The translations under genes were made by a program, and so were the position numbers. From Porticoccaceae bacterium (GTDB lineage Bacteria > Pseudomonadota > Gammaproteobacteria > Pseudomonadales > Porticoccaceae): DNA of 38,717 nt. The stretch spans positions 44,632 to 83,348 of the forward strand of contig NZIZ01000021.1 in assembly GCA_002691825.1 (NCBI GenBank), read 5' to 3'. The notes beneath the pieces are model-generated. The model did no database searches. It saw only the letters and a list, made by a program, of their open reading frames with translations, and was not told where the DNA came from. Positions 1 to 8,309 of this stretch are shown piece by piece. How positions within the stretch are numbered: position 1 is the stretch's first letter; every line of letters begins with the position of its first letter.

Positions 1-39
1 GCATATGGGCTATATCTGTTGTAGATTTTCATATTAAAA

Positions 40-777
40 TTAAGTGTTAAGTATGTAGTCTTGGGTCTCATTAGGGTTGAAAGGTAAACCAGTATTCTTA
101 TGATTATTGTGTATCGGCACGGGTAGTTGGTGCAGTAAAATACGTTTCGTGTCATTTATATATGTTTTCAACCGTACTTGCGAAGAAGAATTTAACCCAT
201 TGAATTTAATTACTTTTATTTTTATTTCATGTAGCTTCGAATTGTTAATTTCCAGTCTTAATGCGGCAGGAGAGTACAGTGAAATACGTTTTAAATGGTT
301 GTATAAAAAAGCCGGTTGATAATTTTCAGTTGCAGCTAATTGTATTCGTCTTAAATTACTATAGTTAAACTTATATTGTCCTATCCATGCGACCAGCATG
401 ACTTCACTTCTTATGCTATGTTCGGCACTCCATAGCCATTCATTACGACACTTGCTGTGTATGACGAAAAGATTTTCAAGTTTTATACCAGCTGACGCCC
501 AGGAAGGAGCATAAGGTTGATAAGGCGGATCGAGAAGGACGCATAGCCCTTCTTCCTGCGTATGCTTGACTAATGTCGGCAAAATTAGACTCAACTCACC
601 AATGCCATGACGACTAAAATTTGCTTCGACTAATGCTTGTCGCGGCCAACCGCCACATAATAGATCATCTAATTCTGGATATTGGGTTGTCAAGGAATCT
701 TTTATGATCGAGCGACTATGACCACGCCAAATATCATGGCGTGTTAGAAGTGACTCTAGATTTGAAAATTTTTGCAT
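40..777 (-). CDS. imuA: ImuA, SOS-inducible translesion synthesis accessory protein
   Basis: ImuA is a RecA/SulA-like protein that works with ImuB and DnaE2 in SOS mutagenesis. The N-terminus shows the family pattern: a short helix ending in DIWRG, then a 'LDDLLCGGWPRQALVEA' stretch that matches the degenerate Walker-like region of ImuA, then 'GLCVLLDPPYQPYAPSWASAGI'. The ORF track starts at 831, but I choose the internal ATG at 777 (protein MQKFSNLE, 245 aa). It has a good ribosome site (AAGGTGGG) just upstream, and the region between 777 and 831 holds a LexA box that must lie outside the coding sequence. The C-terminal third (SQVRLKTYIND onward) is poorly conserved, as is usual. The expected partners imuB and dnaE2 would lie to the left, outside the window. 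Family identity is fairly sure from sequence; SOS control is inferred from the box. Confidence 0.8.
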   Translation of the reverse strand: MQKFSNLESLLTRHDIWRGHSRSIIKDSLTTQYPELDDLLCGGWPRQALVEANFSRHGIGELSLILPTLVKHTQEEGLCVLLDPPYQPYAPSWASAGIKLENLFVIHSKCRNEWLWSAEHSIRSEVMLVAWIGQYKFNYSNLRRIQLAATENYQPAFLYNHLKRISLYSPAALRLEINNSKLHEIKIKVIKFNGLNSSSQVRLKTYINDTKRILLHQLPVPIHNNHKNTGLPFNPNETQDYILNT

Positions 778-791
778 TAGCCCACCTTTTA

Positions 792-811
792 TACTGTTAA
801 TATATACAGTA
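792..811 (-). promoter_or_regulatory. LexA (SOS) box in front of imuA
   Basis: Read on the minus strand the site is TACTGTATATATTAACAGTA. It contains CTGT-N8-ACAG and agrees with the E. coli LexA consensus TACTGTATATATATACAGTA at 18 of 20 positions. It lies 15 to 34 bases upstream of the ATG at 777 and overlaps the AT-rich likely -10 region, so bound LexA would block the promoter. ImuA-ImuB-DnaE2 operons are classical LexA targets. The right-hand side (832-928) could also be reached by this dimer, but no intact divergent gene is seen there. Confidence 0.85.
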
Positions 812-928
812 TTTATAGAAAAGTCATCCACTTTATTATTTTTTATAGACAGGAGTATGGTTTTTGATAGTTATATGAATGCTAGCCTGTCGAGTAGAAT
901 TTTATAAGATGCGTATGCCGGACGATAA

Positions 929-1207
929 GATTTGTTTGCAGAGTCTTTTGTGCATATAGACAATATCTCATTTAACGGAACTGGTACTTTCTAGATAGGC
1001 ACGCCCTCAATAAGAAATGATGTTCTGTCGGAAAGCCCCCGGATACGTCAGCTACTGAGAGGTCTGTCAAGCAACTTTCTTTTTAATCTAAAGGGAAAAA
1101 GTATCATATTGAGATTGGACTTGGATGGAAAACTAAGACTTGATTTATCAGATGAGCATGGCGCATATCACATCGTAACAAGTGCTTATGAGAGGGAAGG
1201 TAAATAA
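929..1207 (+). pseudogene. Decayed ORF, unknown family, interrupted by a TAG
   Basis: A plus-strand frame is open from 929, directly after a TAA, through 'DLFAESFVHIDNISFNGTGTF', meets one TAG at 992-994, then stays open for 70 codons to TAA at 1205-1207. The second part contains 'NFLFNLKGKSIILRLDLDGKLRL' and 'HGAYHIVTSAYEREGK', which look like real protein with amphipathic strands. No ATG with a ribosome site is present. I do not recognise the family. It sits divergently from imuA across the LexA box. The best reading is the 3' part of a dead gene; a chance open frame is possible because the second part is only 70 codons. Confidence 0.35.
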
Positions 1208-1289
1208 TTTATCGGAAGTTTGAGAATGTCGACTCTTGATAAGCTAATACTTTACAGGAATGCTGACTACACCAATTTTAGGGTGCTTT

Positions 1290-1323
1290 GATTAGCCTGC
1301 CTGGCTATTGAGACAGGCTAATC
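1290..1323 (-). terminator. Hairpin downstream of the SCP2 gene, possible terminator
   Basis: A perfect 10-bp inverted repeat (GATTAGCCTG / CAGGCTAATC) with a 14-base loop lies 34 bases past the stop of the minus-strand SCP2 gene. The stem is strong, but no T run follows it on the minus strand, so an intrinsic terminator is only a partial fit. It may instead protect the 3' end of the transcript. Confidence 0.5.
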
Positions 1324-1357
1324 CCCACATCATTTTTATTTTCTTTACTGACCTTTA

Positions 1358-1657
1358 TTACGCTAACATCGGGCCTAATTTCATTGCTATACCCATATCG
1401 CCTTGGATTTTGAGCTTACCGGACATAAAAGCCGCAGTGCCATCAAGTTCTCCCGCGGCCATCGACATGAAATTCTCCATACTTAAGACCATGGTGCACT
1501 GAGCATCGGCGTCATCATTATTAATAATATTAGGCGTTTGTGTAGCATCAAGGAAGAGTTTTCCGTTATCCCCAAAATCAAACTTTACCGTTGCTCCAAG
1601 TCCGCAGTCTTCGCCGATTTTTTCTTTTAAACCGGCGGTTACTAGTTCAAGTGACAT
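1358..1657 (-). CDS. SCP2 sterol-binding domain protein
   Basis: This 99-aa protein consists of a single SCP2 domain, a soluble fold with a hydrophobic tunnel that carries fatty acyl-CoA, sterols or other lipids. Visible marks are the beta strands 'ATVKFDFGDNGKLFLDATQ', the acidic turn 'NNDDADAQCTMVLSMENFMSMAAGELDGTAAFMSGKLKIQGDM', where the 'sGklki.Gd' signature is typical, and a C-terminal helix 'GIAMKLGPMLA'. The length fits stand-alone bacterial SCP2 proteins. The ATG at 1657 follows a GGGGAA ribosome site. It is monocistronic and ends at a hairpin. Lipid-metabolism genes elsewhere in the window fit a lipid-carrier role, but the ligand cannot be told from sequence. Confidence 0.85.
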   Translation of the reverse strand: MSLELVTAGLKEKIGEDCGLGATVKFDFGDNGKLFLDATQTPNIINNDDADAQCTMVLSMENFMSMAAGELDGTAAFMSGKLKIQGDMGIAMKLGPMLA

Positions 1658-1863
1658 ACAAGTTTTCCCCTATTAAAGTTAAATAATCGAATATATTTAT
1701 CATGGATTAAGGGTAATACTTTAGAAATCTGAAGAGCTAAAAGCAAGGCATAAATGTGGCACTGTAAGTTACAGCGACACTTTTTTTAACGCATCTGAGC
1801 TTAGCTTATGTAAAAATCTATTCCTCGCGGTTAGTGATTGAATATTCCGAGGGGAAGCTTATT

Positions 1864-2361
1864 ATGAGAAAAATTGCACTGTTCGTTGATGTCCAAAATA
1901 TATTTTACACTGTTAAAGAAAGATATGGATGCTATTTTAATTATAGAAGACTTTTGAGTGAGCTTGAAAATGAGGGTGACATTGTTATTGCTCAAGCCTA
2001 TGCGATTGACCGTGGGGACCGGAAACAGATGATATTTCAAAATTTTTTAAGGGAGTCAGGATTCAACGTAAAGTTAAAACCTTACATTAGCCGCGCCGAT
2101 GGTACGAGGAAAGGTGATTGGGATGTTGGGATCACTATCGACATATTAGATACGGTTTTTCACAACAATAACAATATCGATTGCATCGTGTTGCTATCAG
2201 GTGATGGTGATTTTGATTTGTTATTGCGCAGACTTGGCGGCTGGCCAGAATTGTCGTCAATTGTTTATGCTGTTCGTGAACACACAGCGCGATCTCTTAT
2301 CGAGGCGGCCTCGGAGTTTCGACCAATTTGCGGACCCTTGTTATTAAAAAGTTCTCCATAG
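1864..2361 (+). CDS. NYN (LabA/DUF88) domain protein, predicted PIN-like RNase
   Basis: The 165-aa protein has the NYN-domain acidic set spread as in LabA/DUF88 proteins: D9 and N12 in 'FVDVQNI', D85/D87 in 'KGDWDVGITIDIL', and D114/D116 in 'LLSGDGDFDLLLRRLGG'. These residues bind metal in PIN-like nucleases, so single-stranded RNA cleavage is the usual prediction. The ORF track begins at a GTG at 1834, but I pick the ATG at 1864 because AGGGG lies 9 bases upstream and homology starts there. The domain ends near residue 160 and there is no extra C-terminal OST-HTH domain. No operon partner is visible; the next gene is a converging SDR pseudogene. Confidence 0.85.
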   Translation: MRKIALFVDVQNIFYTVKERYGCYFNYRRLLSELENEGDIVIAQAYAIDRGDRKQMIFQNFLRESGFNVKLKPYISRADGTRKGDWDVGITIDILDTVFHNNNNIDCIVLLSGDGDFDLLLRRLGGWPELSSIVYAVREHTARSLIEAASEFRPICGPLLLKSSP

Positions 2362-2376
2362 CAAGCTTTGAGAATT

Positions 2377-3155
2377 TTAAAGGACATTTTTATAAAGACC
2401 CCCGTCGTTTGAGATATTTTGCCCAGTAATGTAGCTGGCGGATTTGCTAAATAAAAAGTCACAAGTCTGCCCAACTTGCTTAGGCTTGCCAAGACGTTTT
2501 TCTGGGACTTGATAAACTATCGTATCCGAAATTTCGTCCTCTGGTACTCCATTTTTTCTGCTTTAACTTTAAATCCCTCTCTCAATAGTTCTGTTAAAAA
2601 ATATCCCAGCAATAGCTGGTTAATAGTTGCACCTTTGTGGGCTAAAGAATGTGAAACTCCCACTAAAAAAGAGGAGAGGCATGCTTATGCTCCGCTAGAA
2701 AGATTTAAACCTTAGATCCACAATTCTACTGATACGGATGTAATTTTATAGCTCAGCGAAATCCCTTGATAGCCATAGAATTAAAAATTCTTTGTATCAT
2801 TCTGATCGGCGTTATCATATTCATTTCAAGACCTTTTTCTAAATCACTCCTGCTAAGGGACTTGAATTCAACAAAAGGAGGGCCACCGTTGTTATAAATT
2901 AATATATCGGGTTTTAGATATTTTGCTACCACAATATCTTGTCCTTGCTCGGTTCCAATATCGATGACTGCTATTTGAACTCCTTTGTTAAGCCCTTCAC
3001 GAATTTGCTCCGCTGCTGCCAAAAGGGTTTGTTGATTTCGTCCATTTAAAGTTGCTTCAACCCCCAAATTTTTCAAGAGCCAAGGCGCATGCAAAGTCCA
3101 ACCCTCCAGACGAGCCACATACCATTGCTTTTTCCCCTGCAATACCCAAATACAT
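2377..3155 (-). pseudogene. Short-chain dehydrogenase (FabG-like), frameshifted
   Basis: Read from an ATG at 3155, the minus strand gives 'MYLGIAGEKAMVCGSSGGLDFACALAL', an SDR start in which the final Gly of the GxxxGxG motif has become Asp. A frame change follows, then 'NLGVEATLNGRNQ', 'DILIYNNGGPPF' (the NNAG region) and 'MNMITPIRMIQRIFNSMAIKGF'. After GF the frame breaks again. The next pieces, 'KITSVSVE', 'AHKGATINQLLLGYFLTELLREGF' and finally 'SASYITGQNISNDGGLYK' (the classic SDR C-terminus), are found in shifting frames up to TAA at 2377-2379. The YxxxK motif is not intact. Full span fits a 250-260-aa SDR, so this is a recently dead gene. The ORF-track entries 2265..2492, 2476..2715 and 2753..3142 are fragments or shadows of it. 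Confidence 0.8.
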
Positions 3156-3399
3156 CGGTCACACCCTTATCTTTATTTGTTACCTAAACTGTCTTTTCTT
3201 TATTGGGATGTTTTAATTTTCACTATCCTGACATGTTTTTGCCTTGATGTGCCATACTCTTACTTAAAAGTTGAGTGACCGTTGGCAATGGCATCTAGAA
3301 CCTATATCTTCTGGTTTTTATTTTGTTGCAAAAGCGTAAAGGACGATTAAAACGCTATTTATTGGCTGGGTAATTTTAAATTGTCGTTAAGGAGGATAG

Positions 3400-6300
3400 A
3401 TGAGTCAATTAATTAAGACTAAGGGCGCGTTCTCCTACCTGATGGTGGTGTTTTTAAACGCGTTCTTAGATCTTGGGCATAAGATCACGATCCAGAACAC
3501 AATTCTGAAAGTCTATGATGGTGAGAACCAAATCATCCTCACTGCAATACTGAACGCACTGATCCTTCTTCCATTTATTCTATTATTTACACCTGCGGGA
3601 TTTGCCGGCGATAGATTCCCAAAAAATGTGGTGATGCGTCTTTCGGCGGCCCTCGCAGTTGGAATAACGCTTGGAATAACTTTTTGCTATTACACCGGAC
3701 AGTTTTGGACTGCCTTTGTAATGACCTTTATTTTAGCTATGCAAAGTGCTATCTATTCGCCGGCTAAATCTGGATACATAAAATCGTTGTTCGGAAAAGA
3801 CCGTCTTGCAGAGGGAAATGGGCTAGCGCAGGCTACTGTTATTTGCGCGATTTTAGTTAGCACTTTTCTTTTTTCACAGGTGTTCGAACACCTATACCCT
3901 AGTGACGCGATCACAGAGGCAGATGTTTTGGTAGCAGTTGCACCAATCGGTTGGCTTCTGGTGGTAACGAGTTTCCTAGAGGCGCTACTCTGCTATCGAC
4001 TACCGCAGCTCGATTTCGGGACCAAAATCGAATTAAGACCAGTTGAACATCTTTCAGGGCGTGCGGCTATCAGGGCATTAAGGCCATTAATTTCCAACGA
4101 AATCATTCGACTATCTGTTTTAGGCCTAGCGGTGTTTTGGGCTGTGGGTCAGGTGCAGTTGGCGGCCTTTGGTAATTTTGCTGAACAGGTCCTTGGAATA
4201 ACCGACACTCGAGTTATTAATGGAACGATGGCAGCGAGTGGAATCGGCATCGCATTGGGCTCTTTTCTTGCAGTACGCTGGTCCAGGGGTTACATCGAAA
4301 CTGGACTAATACCCATTGGTGCAATGGGTATCTGCACTGGACTTTTCTTAGTGGTCCATCTTGAAGTAATTTGGTTGCATGCGGTTAATTTTTTCATTAT
4401 GGGAATAGCAGGTGGGTTGTTTATCGTTCCGCTTAATGCCTTGATTCAATTTAATGCACGCTCGGAAGAATTGGGTACCGTAATAGCTGGAAACAATTTC
4501 CTCCAAAATATAGCTATGATAACTTTTTTAGCGTTGACTTGTGCGCTCACTATTATGGGAGTGTCCGCTTATTTGTTTCCGATTATAGCTGTAGTTGCGC
4601 TGGCGGGCTGTGTTTTTACTGTGTTAAAACTACCTCAGAGCTTGATTAGATTTATCGTAACCTCTACGATAAAACGACATTATAAAATTAAAGTTTCGGG
4701 CTTGAGTTCCATCCCTGAGCAAGGAGGGGTACTCCTTTTAGGAAATCACATCAGCTGGATAGACTGGGCTATTCTTCAGATCGCGGCCCCTAGACCTATT
4801 CGCTTCGTGATGGAGCGATCGATTTATGATCGATGGTACATAAATTGGATTGTCAAGATTTTTGGTGCTGTTCCGATTGAGCTTGGCGATGGTGGTAAGG
4901 ATGCCCTTCTTGAGGTTTCGAAGCTGCTAGATATGGGAGAAGTTGTTTGTATTTTCCCTGAGGGCACAATTTCTAGAACAGGGCATCTTGTCCAGTTTCG
5001 CAAAGGTTTTGAGAGAGTGCCGGCCCTAGCAAAAAATACTTATGTTATTATTCCATTTTATCTTCAGGGTCTTAGGGGTAGTCAATTTTCGATGTCTTCG
5101 ACTCGATTAAGAAAGAGTTACTCGTATAGTTCATTAAGAAATCTTGTGGTCGCCTTTGGATTACCCCTTGCGAATGATGTTTCGGCTGGGATAGTTAAGC
5201 GTCAGATTTTACGACTGTCCATGGCCTCATGGCAATCCTATGTGGAGACGCTGCCAACTCTTCAAAACGCTTGGATCACTAGTGTCAAAAGATCAAAAAA
5301 TCTTCCCAGTTTGGTGGATGAGGGATCGGCGCCTCTTGCCGCTATTCGGGCTTTATGCGCTGCGATTGCGATTTCTGTAAGAATCTCCAAGAAAGTGGCT
5401 AATCAAAATATCGGTTTATTGCTACCCTCCAGTGGTGGGGCAGCATTAGCAAATATGGGAAGTCTATTGGCGGGAAAAACGGTGGTAAATCTAAATTATA
5501 CCTCTAATCTTTCGGATATCACGTCAGCTTGCGAGACTGCAGAAATTAAAGTTATCGTTACGTCGAATACTTTTCTAAAAAAACTTAAGGCGCGCGGGGT
5601 TGATATCCGGGTAGCCTTCCATGGCCAGGAGCTGATACATTTAGAGGAGTTGGTAGCGGAAATCCCAAAAATAGAATTGGGTTTGTATTGGCTACTTGTT
5701 AAGTTTCTCCCCGAGAGTTTATTGAGACTAATTTATAGTCGTAATAATGATACGAATAAAATCGCCGCAGTCCTGTTCTCTAGTGGGAGTGAGGGATCGC
5801 CCAAAGGGATCTCACTTACTCATAAAAACATTATGTCGAATATTAAGCAGGTAGCAGAGATTGTTAATGCTCAGCCTGACGATGTAATGATGGGTTCATT
5901 GCCGTTATTTCATGCGTTCGGACTTACTGTTACAACTTTTCTTCCGCTAATCGAGGGGATTCCTCTGGTTTGCCAGCCTGACCCAACAGACGCTCTCTCG
6001 ACCGCAAAATCAATTTCACGGCATGGAGTAAGCATCATGTGCGGCACGTCATCATTATTGAGGCTCTACACCCATAATCAAAAGATTCATCCTCTACTAC
6101 TAGCTAGCCTTCGTCTAGTTGTTTCTGGGGCTGAAAAACTCGACGATAGAGTGCGTCAGGATTTTCAGACTAAGTTTGGTAAAACGATTCTCGAGGGGTA
6201 CGGAACTACCGAAACTGCACCAGTCGTCTCGTGCAATCTGCCGGACCAACTGGAACCGAGCAGGCTAAAAATTCAAAAGGGTAGCCAACTTGGGACTGTG

Positions 6301-6846
6301 GGAATGCCCGTACCCGGTACTAGTTGCATCATCGTGGATCCGGAAACATTCGAGGAGCTATCCATTGGTGACGCCGGCATGGTGTTGATTGGCGGGCCAC
6401 AAGTGATGCATGGGTACCTTGGAGAGCCTGAAAAAACAAAAGGCGTAATCAAGGAGATCGATGGTTTTAAGTGGTATGTTAGCGGAGATAAAGGAATTAT
6501 CGACGAAGATGGTTTCCTTACTATCATAGATCGCTATTCGCGATTTGTAAAAATAAGAGGTGAAATGATTAGCTTGACGGCTGTCGAGCGAGCTTTAAAA
6601 GGTGTCATATCAGAGGAAGTTGGAATAATTGCGGTCGGGTTGCCTGACGCTATAAGAGGCGAAAAAATTGTTCTAGTATGTGATTTAGAACTTGACCTTA
6701 CCTCTATTCGCAAAAAAATGTTGGATCTCGGTTGTCCGGCGTTAATGCTCCCATCTGAATATCAGGTTGTCAATTCAATTCCTTTGCTTGGTAGTGGAAA
6801 AGCTGATGTGCGAAGAGCACGTGCCATGGCGGTCGAGTTGCAATAG
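3400..6846 (+). CDS. aas: MFS transporter - PlsC acyltransferase - acyl-ACP ligase fusion (LplT/Aas type)
   Basis: This 1148-aa inner-membrane protein joins three domains. Residues about 1-415 are a 12-helix MFS flippase like LplT, which imports lysophospholipids. Residues about 425-610 are a PlsC-type acyltransferase with the HX4D motif at H450-D455 and FPEGT at 519-523. Residues about 650-1148 are an AMP-forming acyl-ACP synthetase with the P-loop SSGSEGSPKG (794-803), the same SEG variant seen in E. coli Aas, 'YGTTET' (934-939), 'GDKG' (1029-1032), the hinge 'DRYSRFVKIRGE', and the C-terminal catalytic Lys in 'GSGK' (K1134). Together they would take up a lysophospholipid and re-acylate it with an activated fatty acid. 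E. coli encodes LplT and Aas separately; natural fusions are known in other bacteria. AGGAGG lies 6 bases before the ATG. All key residues are present. Confidence 0.9.
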   Translation: MSQLIKTKGAFSYLMVVFLNAFLDLGHKITIQNTILKVYDGENQIILTAILNALILLPFILLFTPAGFAGDRFPKNVVMRLSAALAVGITLGITFCYYTGQFWTAFVMTFILAMQSAIYSPAKSGYIKSLFGKDRLAEGNGLAQATVICAILVSTFLFSQVFEHLYPSDAITEADVLVAVAPIGWLLVVTSFLEALLCYRLPQLDFGTKIELRPVEHLSGRAAIRALRPLISNEIIRLSVLGLAVFWAVGQVQLAAFGNFAEQVLGITDTRVINGTMAASGIGIALGSFLAVRWSRGYIETGLIPIGAMGICTGLFLVVHLEVIWLHAVNFFIMGIAGGLFIVPLNALIQFNARSEELGTVIAGNNFLQNIAMITFLALTCALTIMGVSAYLFPIIAVVALAGCVFTVLKLPQSLIRFIVTSTIKRHYKIKVSGLSSIPEQGGVLLLGNHISWIDWAILQIAAPRPIRFVMERSIYDRWYINWIVKIFGAVPIELGDGGKDALLEVSKLLDMGEVVCIFPEGTISRTGHLVQFRKGFERVPALAKNTYVIIPFYLQGLRGSQFSMSSTRLRKSYSYSSLRNLVVAFGLPLANDVSAGIVKRQILRLSMASWQSYVETLPTLQNAWITSVKRSKNLPSLVDEGSAPLAAIRALCAAIAISVRISKKVANQNIGLLLPSSGGAALANMGSLLAGKTVVNLNYTSNLSDITSACETAEIKVIVTSNTFLKKLKARGVDIRVAFHGQELIHLEELVAEIPKIELGLYWLLVKFLPESLLRLIYSRNNDTNKIAAVLFSSGSEGSPKGISLTHKNIMSNIKQVAEIVNAQPDDVMMGSLPLFHAFGLTVTTFLPLIEGIPLVCQPDPTDALSTAKSISRHGVSIMCGTSSLLRLYTHNQKIHPLLLASLRLVVSGAEKLDDRVRQDFQTKFGKTILEGYGTTETAPVVSCNLPDQLEPSRLKIQKGSQLGTVGMPVPGTSCIIVDPETFEELSIGDAGMVLIGGPQVMHGYLGEPEKTKGVIKEIDGFKWYVSGDKGIIDEDGFLTIIDRYSRFVKIRGEMISLTAVERALKGVISEEVGIIAVGLPDAIRGEKIVLVCDLELDLTSIRKKMLDLGCPALMLPSEYQVVNSIPLLGSGKADVRRARAMAVELQ

Positions 6847-7235
6847 TGTGAGGTTTTTAAGAGCTAACAGATGGAAATTTATCTGTAGAAAAACTTTTTA
6901 CCCAGATATTTTAAACGTTAGAGTTTATAGGGTCTCTCTGAGCAAAAGACCGGCCTCTACGCTGAGTATTCATGATGTTCCTTCATTCCTTAGACTACTG
7001 CTACTGGGCTCTAGGGAAATAAGTTCAACCAAGTCCCGAGAAAAGTTGGCCAATAGATTGATTATCTTTGTACCTTATTGAAAGGACAGTGTAATAATTT
7101 TCATTAGATCTGCATTACAGGTAGAGGGATAAGGGCATGCTTTAGGTACAAGAAAAGGATTTAGCATAACACTTCGATGGCTAGTCTGACGCATTTAATA
7201 CCTCTGGCGGCATTACGAACTTCGGGATGATTGAT
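6847..7235. other. Intergenic region with no recognised gene
   Basis: About 390 bases between the fusion gene and the hairpin leader of the enoyl-CoA hydratase. The ORF at 6767..7081 runs out of the upstream gene in another frame and has no ribosome site. A weak 6-bp hairpin (ACAGAT/ATCTGT) near 6870 is followed by a short A/T run but is too weak to call. I see no protein-like remnant. Confidence 0.5.
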
Positions 7236-7267
7236 CCGAGACATGCCAGATTTATGCTCGGTTTTTT
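7236..7267 (+). terminator. Terminator-like hairpin in the leader of the enoyl-CoA hydratase gene
   Basis: CCGAG-a-CAT pairs with ATG-CTCGG across a 9-base loop, giving an 8-bp stem with one bulged A, directly followed by six T. This is the form of an intrinsic terminator. It is about 390 bases past the fusion gene and 96 bases before the next start. It could end the upstream transcript or act as an attenuator, because a second CTCGG copy lies just downstream (7269-7273). Confidence 0.55.
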
Positions 7268-7317
7268 ACTCGGAACTTTGATCGAGTGCGCCACTGAAAG
7301 CTGCGACGAAACAGCTT
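7268..7317 (+). promoter_or_regulatory. Two further hairpins in the hydratase leader
   Basis: ACTCG (7268-7272) pairs with CGAGT (7283-7287), and AAGCTG (7298-7303) pairs with CAGCTT (7312-7317). They follow the T-run hairpin at 7236-7267. The first contains a second CTCGG, which could replace the terminator arm, so alternative folds are possible. This is what is seen; a regulatory role is only inferred. Confidence 0.35.
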
Positions 7318-7362
7318 GGACATTACAAGGATTTGGTTCGACAAAAATTTATGGAGGAGATG

Positions 7363-8202
7363 ATGACACAGATTATTAAAAGTCAGCTTGCGGGCATGGA
7401 CACGTTGATTCTTGAACGAAAGGGCAGTGTTTTAACTATCTGGCTCAATCGGCCTGAGGTCAAAAATGCCCTCTCAATTGAGATGACCGATGGGTTGTAT
7501 GGTGCCCTCAAACGAGTTGAAGATGACCGTACTATCAGGACGATTGTGTTGAGGGGAAAGGGAGGATTTTTCTGCGCTGGAGCAGATTTAAAGAGCTTTC
7601 AATCTTTAGCGCAAAGGGGAAGCTCTATTAAAGTTGCAAAAGGCAATCGGTCGTTCGGTTTTCTGATGAGTCAGCTTAATGAACAGCCACAGGTGGTTAT
7701 TGTACTAGTAGAGGGTGCCGCGATCGGCGGAGGCCTTGGCCTTGCTTGTGTTGCCGATGTGACGCTCGTTATGAGTGATGCTCGTTTCCGTCTAAGTGAG
7801 ACTAGCCTCGGAATTCCTCCCGCACAGATAGCTCCATTTGTAACAGAGCGTATAGGGCTCACGCAGGCACGCCGGTTGATGCTGACGGGTGCTCGATTTA
7901 GGGGGGATGATGCGGTTTCGCTAGGAATTGCGCATGATTATGCTGAGAATTTAGATGAACTCGAGGCCAAGTGTGAGGCGGTATTACAACAAATTTCGGT
8001 ATGCGCGCCCGGAGCGAATGCGATAACAAAGTCAATTCTTTTCGAGACCTTACGAAAATCGAGAAGTGAAGCTCTTGACTTTGCTGCAGAAGGTTTCGCT
8101 AGATGTATGCTCGGGCAAGAAGGGCGAGAAGGAGTCGCAGCCTTTGTCGAAAAGCGTACACCATATTGGGTGTCTAATCCGGATGGAGACAAAGTTGTTT
8201 AA
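7363..8202 (+). CDS. Enoyl-CoA hydratase/isomerase family protein, AtuE-like
   Basis: A crotonase-fold protein of 279 aa. The oxyanion-hole elements are visible as 'FFCAGADLKSF' and 'EGAAIGGGLGLACVADVTL', followed by 'RFRLSETSLGIPPAQIAPFVTERIGLTQARRLMLTGARF'. The first catalytic Glu of mammalian enoyl-CoA hydratase (GGGCEL) is replaced (GGGLGL), while the second position keeps Glu (LSET). This pattern and the 'IPPAQIAPFV' run resemble isohexenylglutaconyl-CoA hydratase AtuE and 3-methylglutaconyl-CoA hydratases, so a branched or terpenoid acyl-CoA is a fair guess. The ORF begins at TTG 7333 with ATGs at 7351, 7360 and 7363; I choose 7363 because GGAGG sits 5 bases before it. No other acyclic-terpene genes (atuC/F carboxylase) are adjacent, so the substrate remains open. 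Confidence 0.85.
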   Translation: MTQIIKSQLAGMDTLILERKGSVLTIWLNRPEVKNALSIEMTDGLYGALKRVEDDRTIRTIVLRGKGGFFCAGADLKSFQSLAQRGSSIKVAKGNRSFGFLMSQLNEQPQVVIVLVEGAAIGGGLGLACVADVTLVMSDARFRLSETSLGIPPAQIAPFVTERIGLTQARRLMLTGARFRGDDAVSLGIAHDYAENLDELEAKCEAVLQQISVCAPGANAITKSILFETLRKSRSEALDFAAEGFARCMLGQEGREGVAAFVEKRTPYWVSNPDGDKVV

Positions 8203-8309
8203 ATCGATTTAATAGCATTTGTGTAGCCAATTGCAGCGGGTGTGCTTGCAGAGTTCTTTGGATGGCAAATGCTTTTGGTTATAATATGGTTGTAGCCTAT
8301 GTTGGCAGG

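Noticed and set aside
1-32. Possible start of imuB at the left edge (ATG at 32, minus strand)
   Set aside because: Only ten codons are in the window (MKIYNRYSPY), there is no clear ribosome site, and they do not match the usual ImuB start.
1308-1502. Plus-strand ORF over the SCP2 gene
   Set aside because: It is the reverse shadow of a convincing SCP2 coding sequence.
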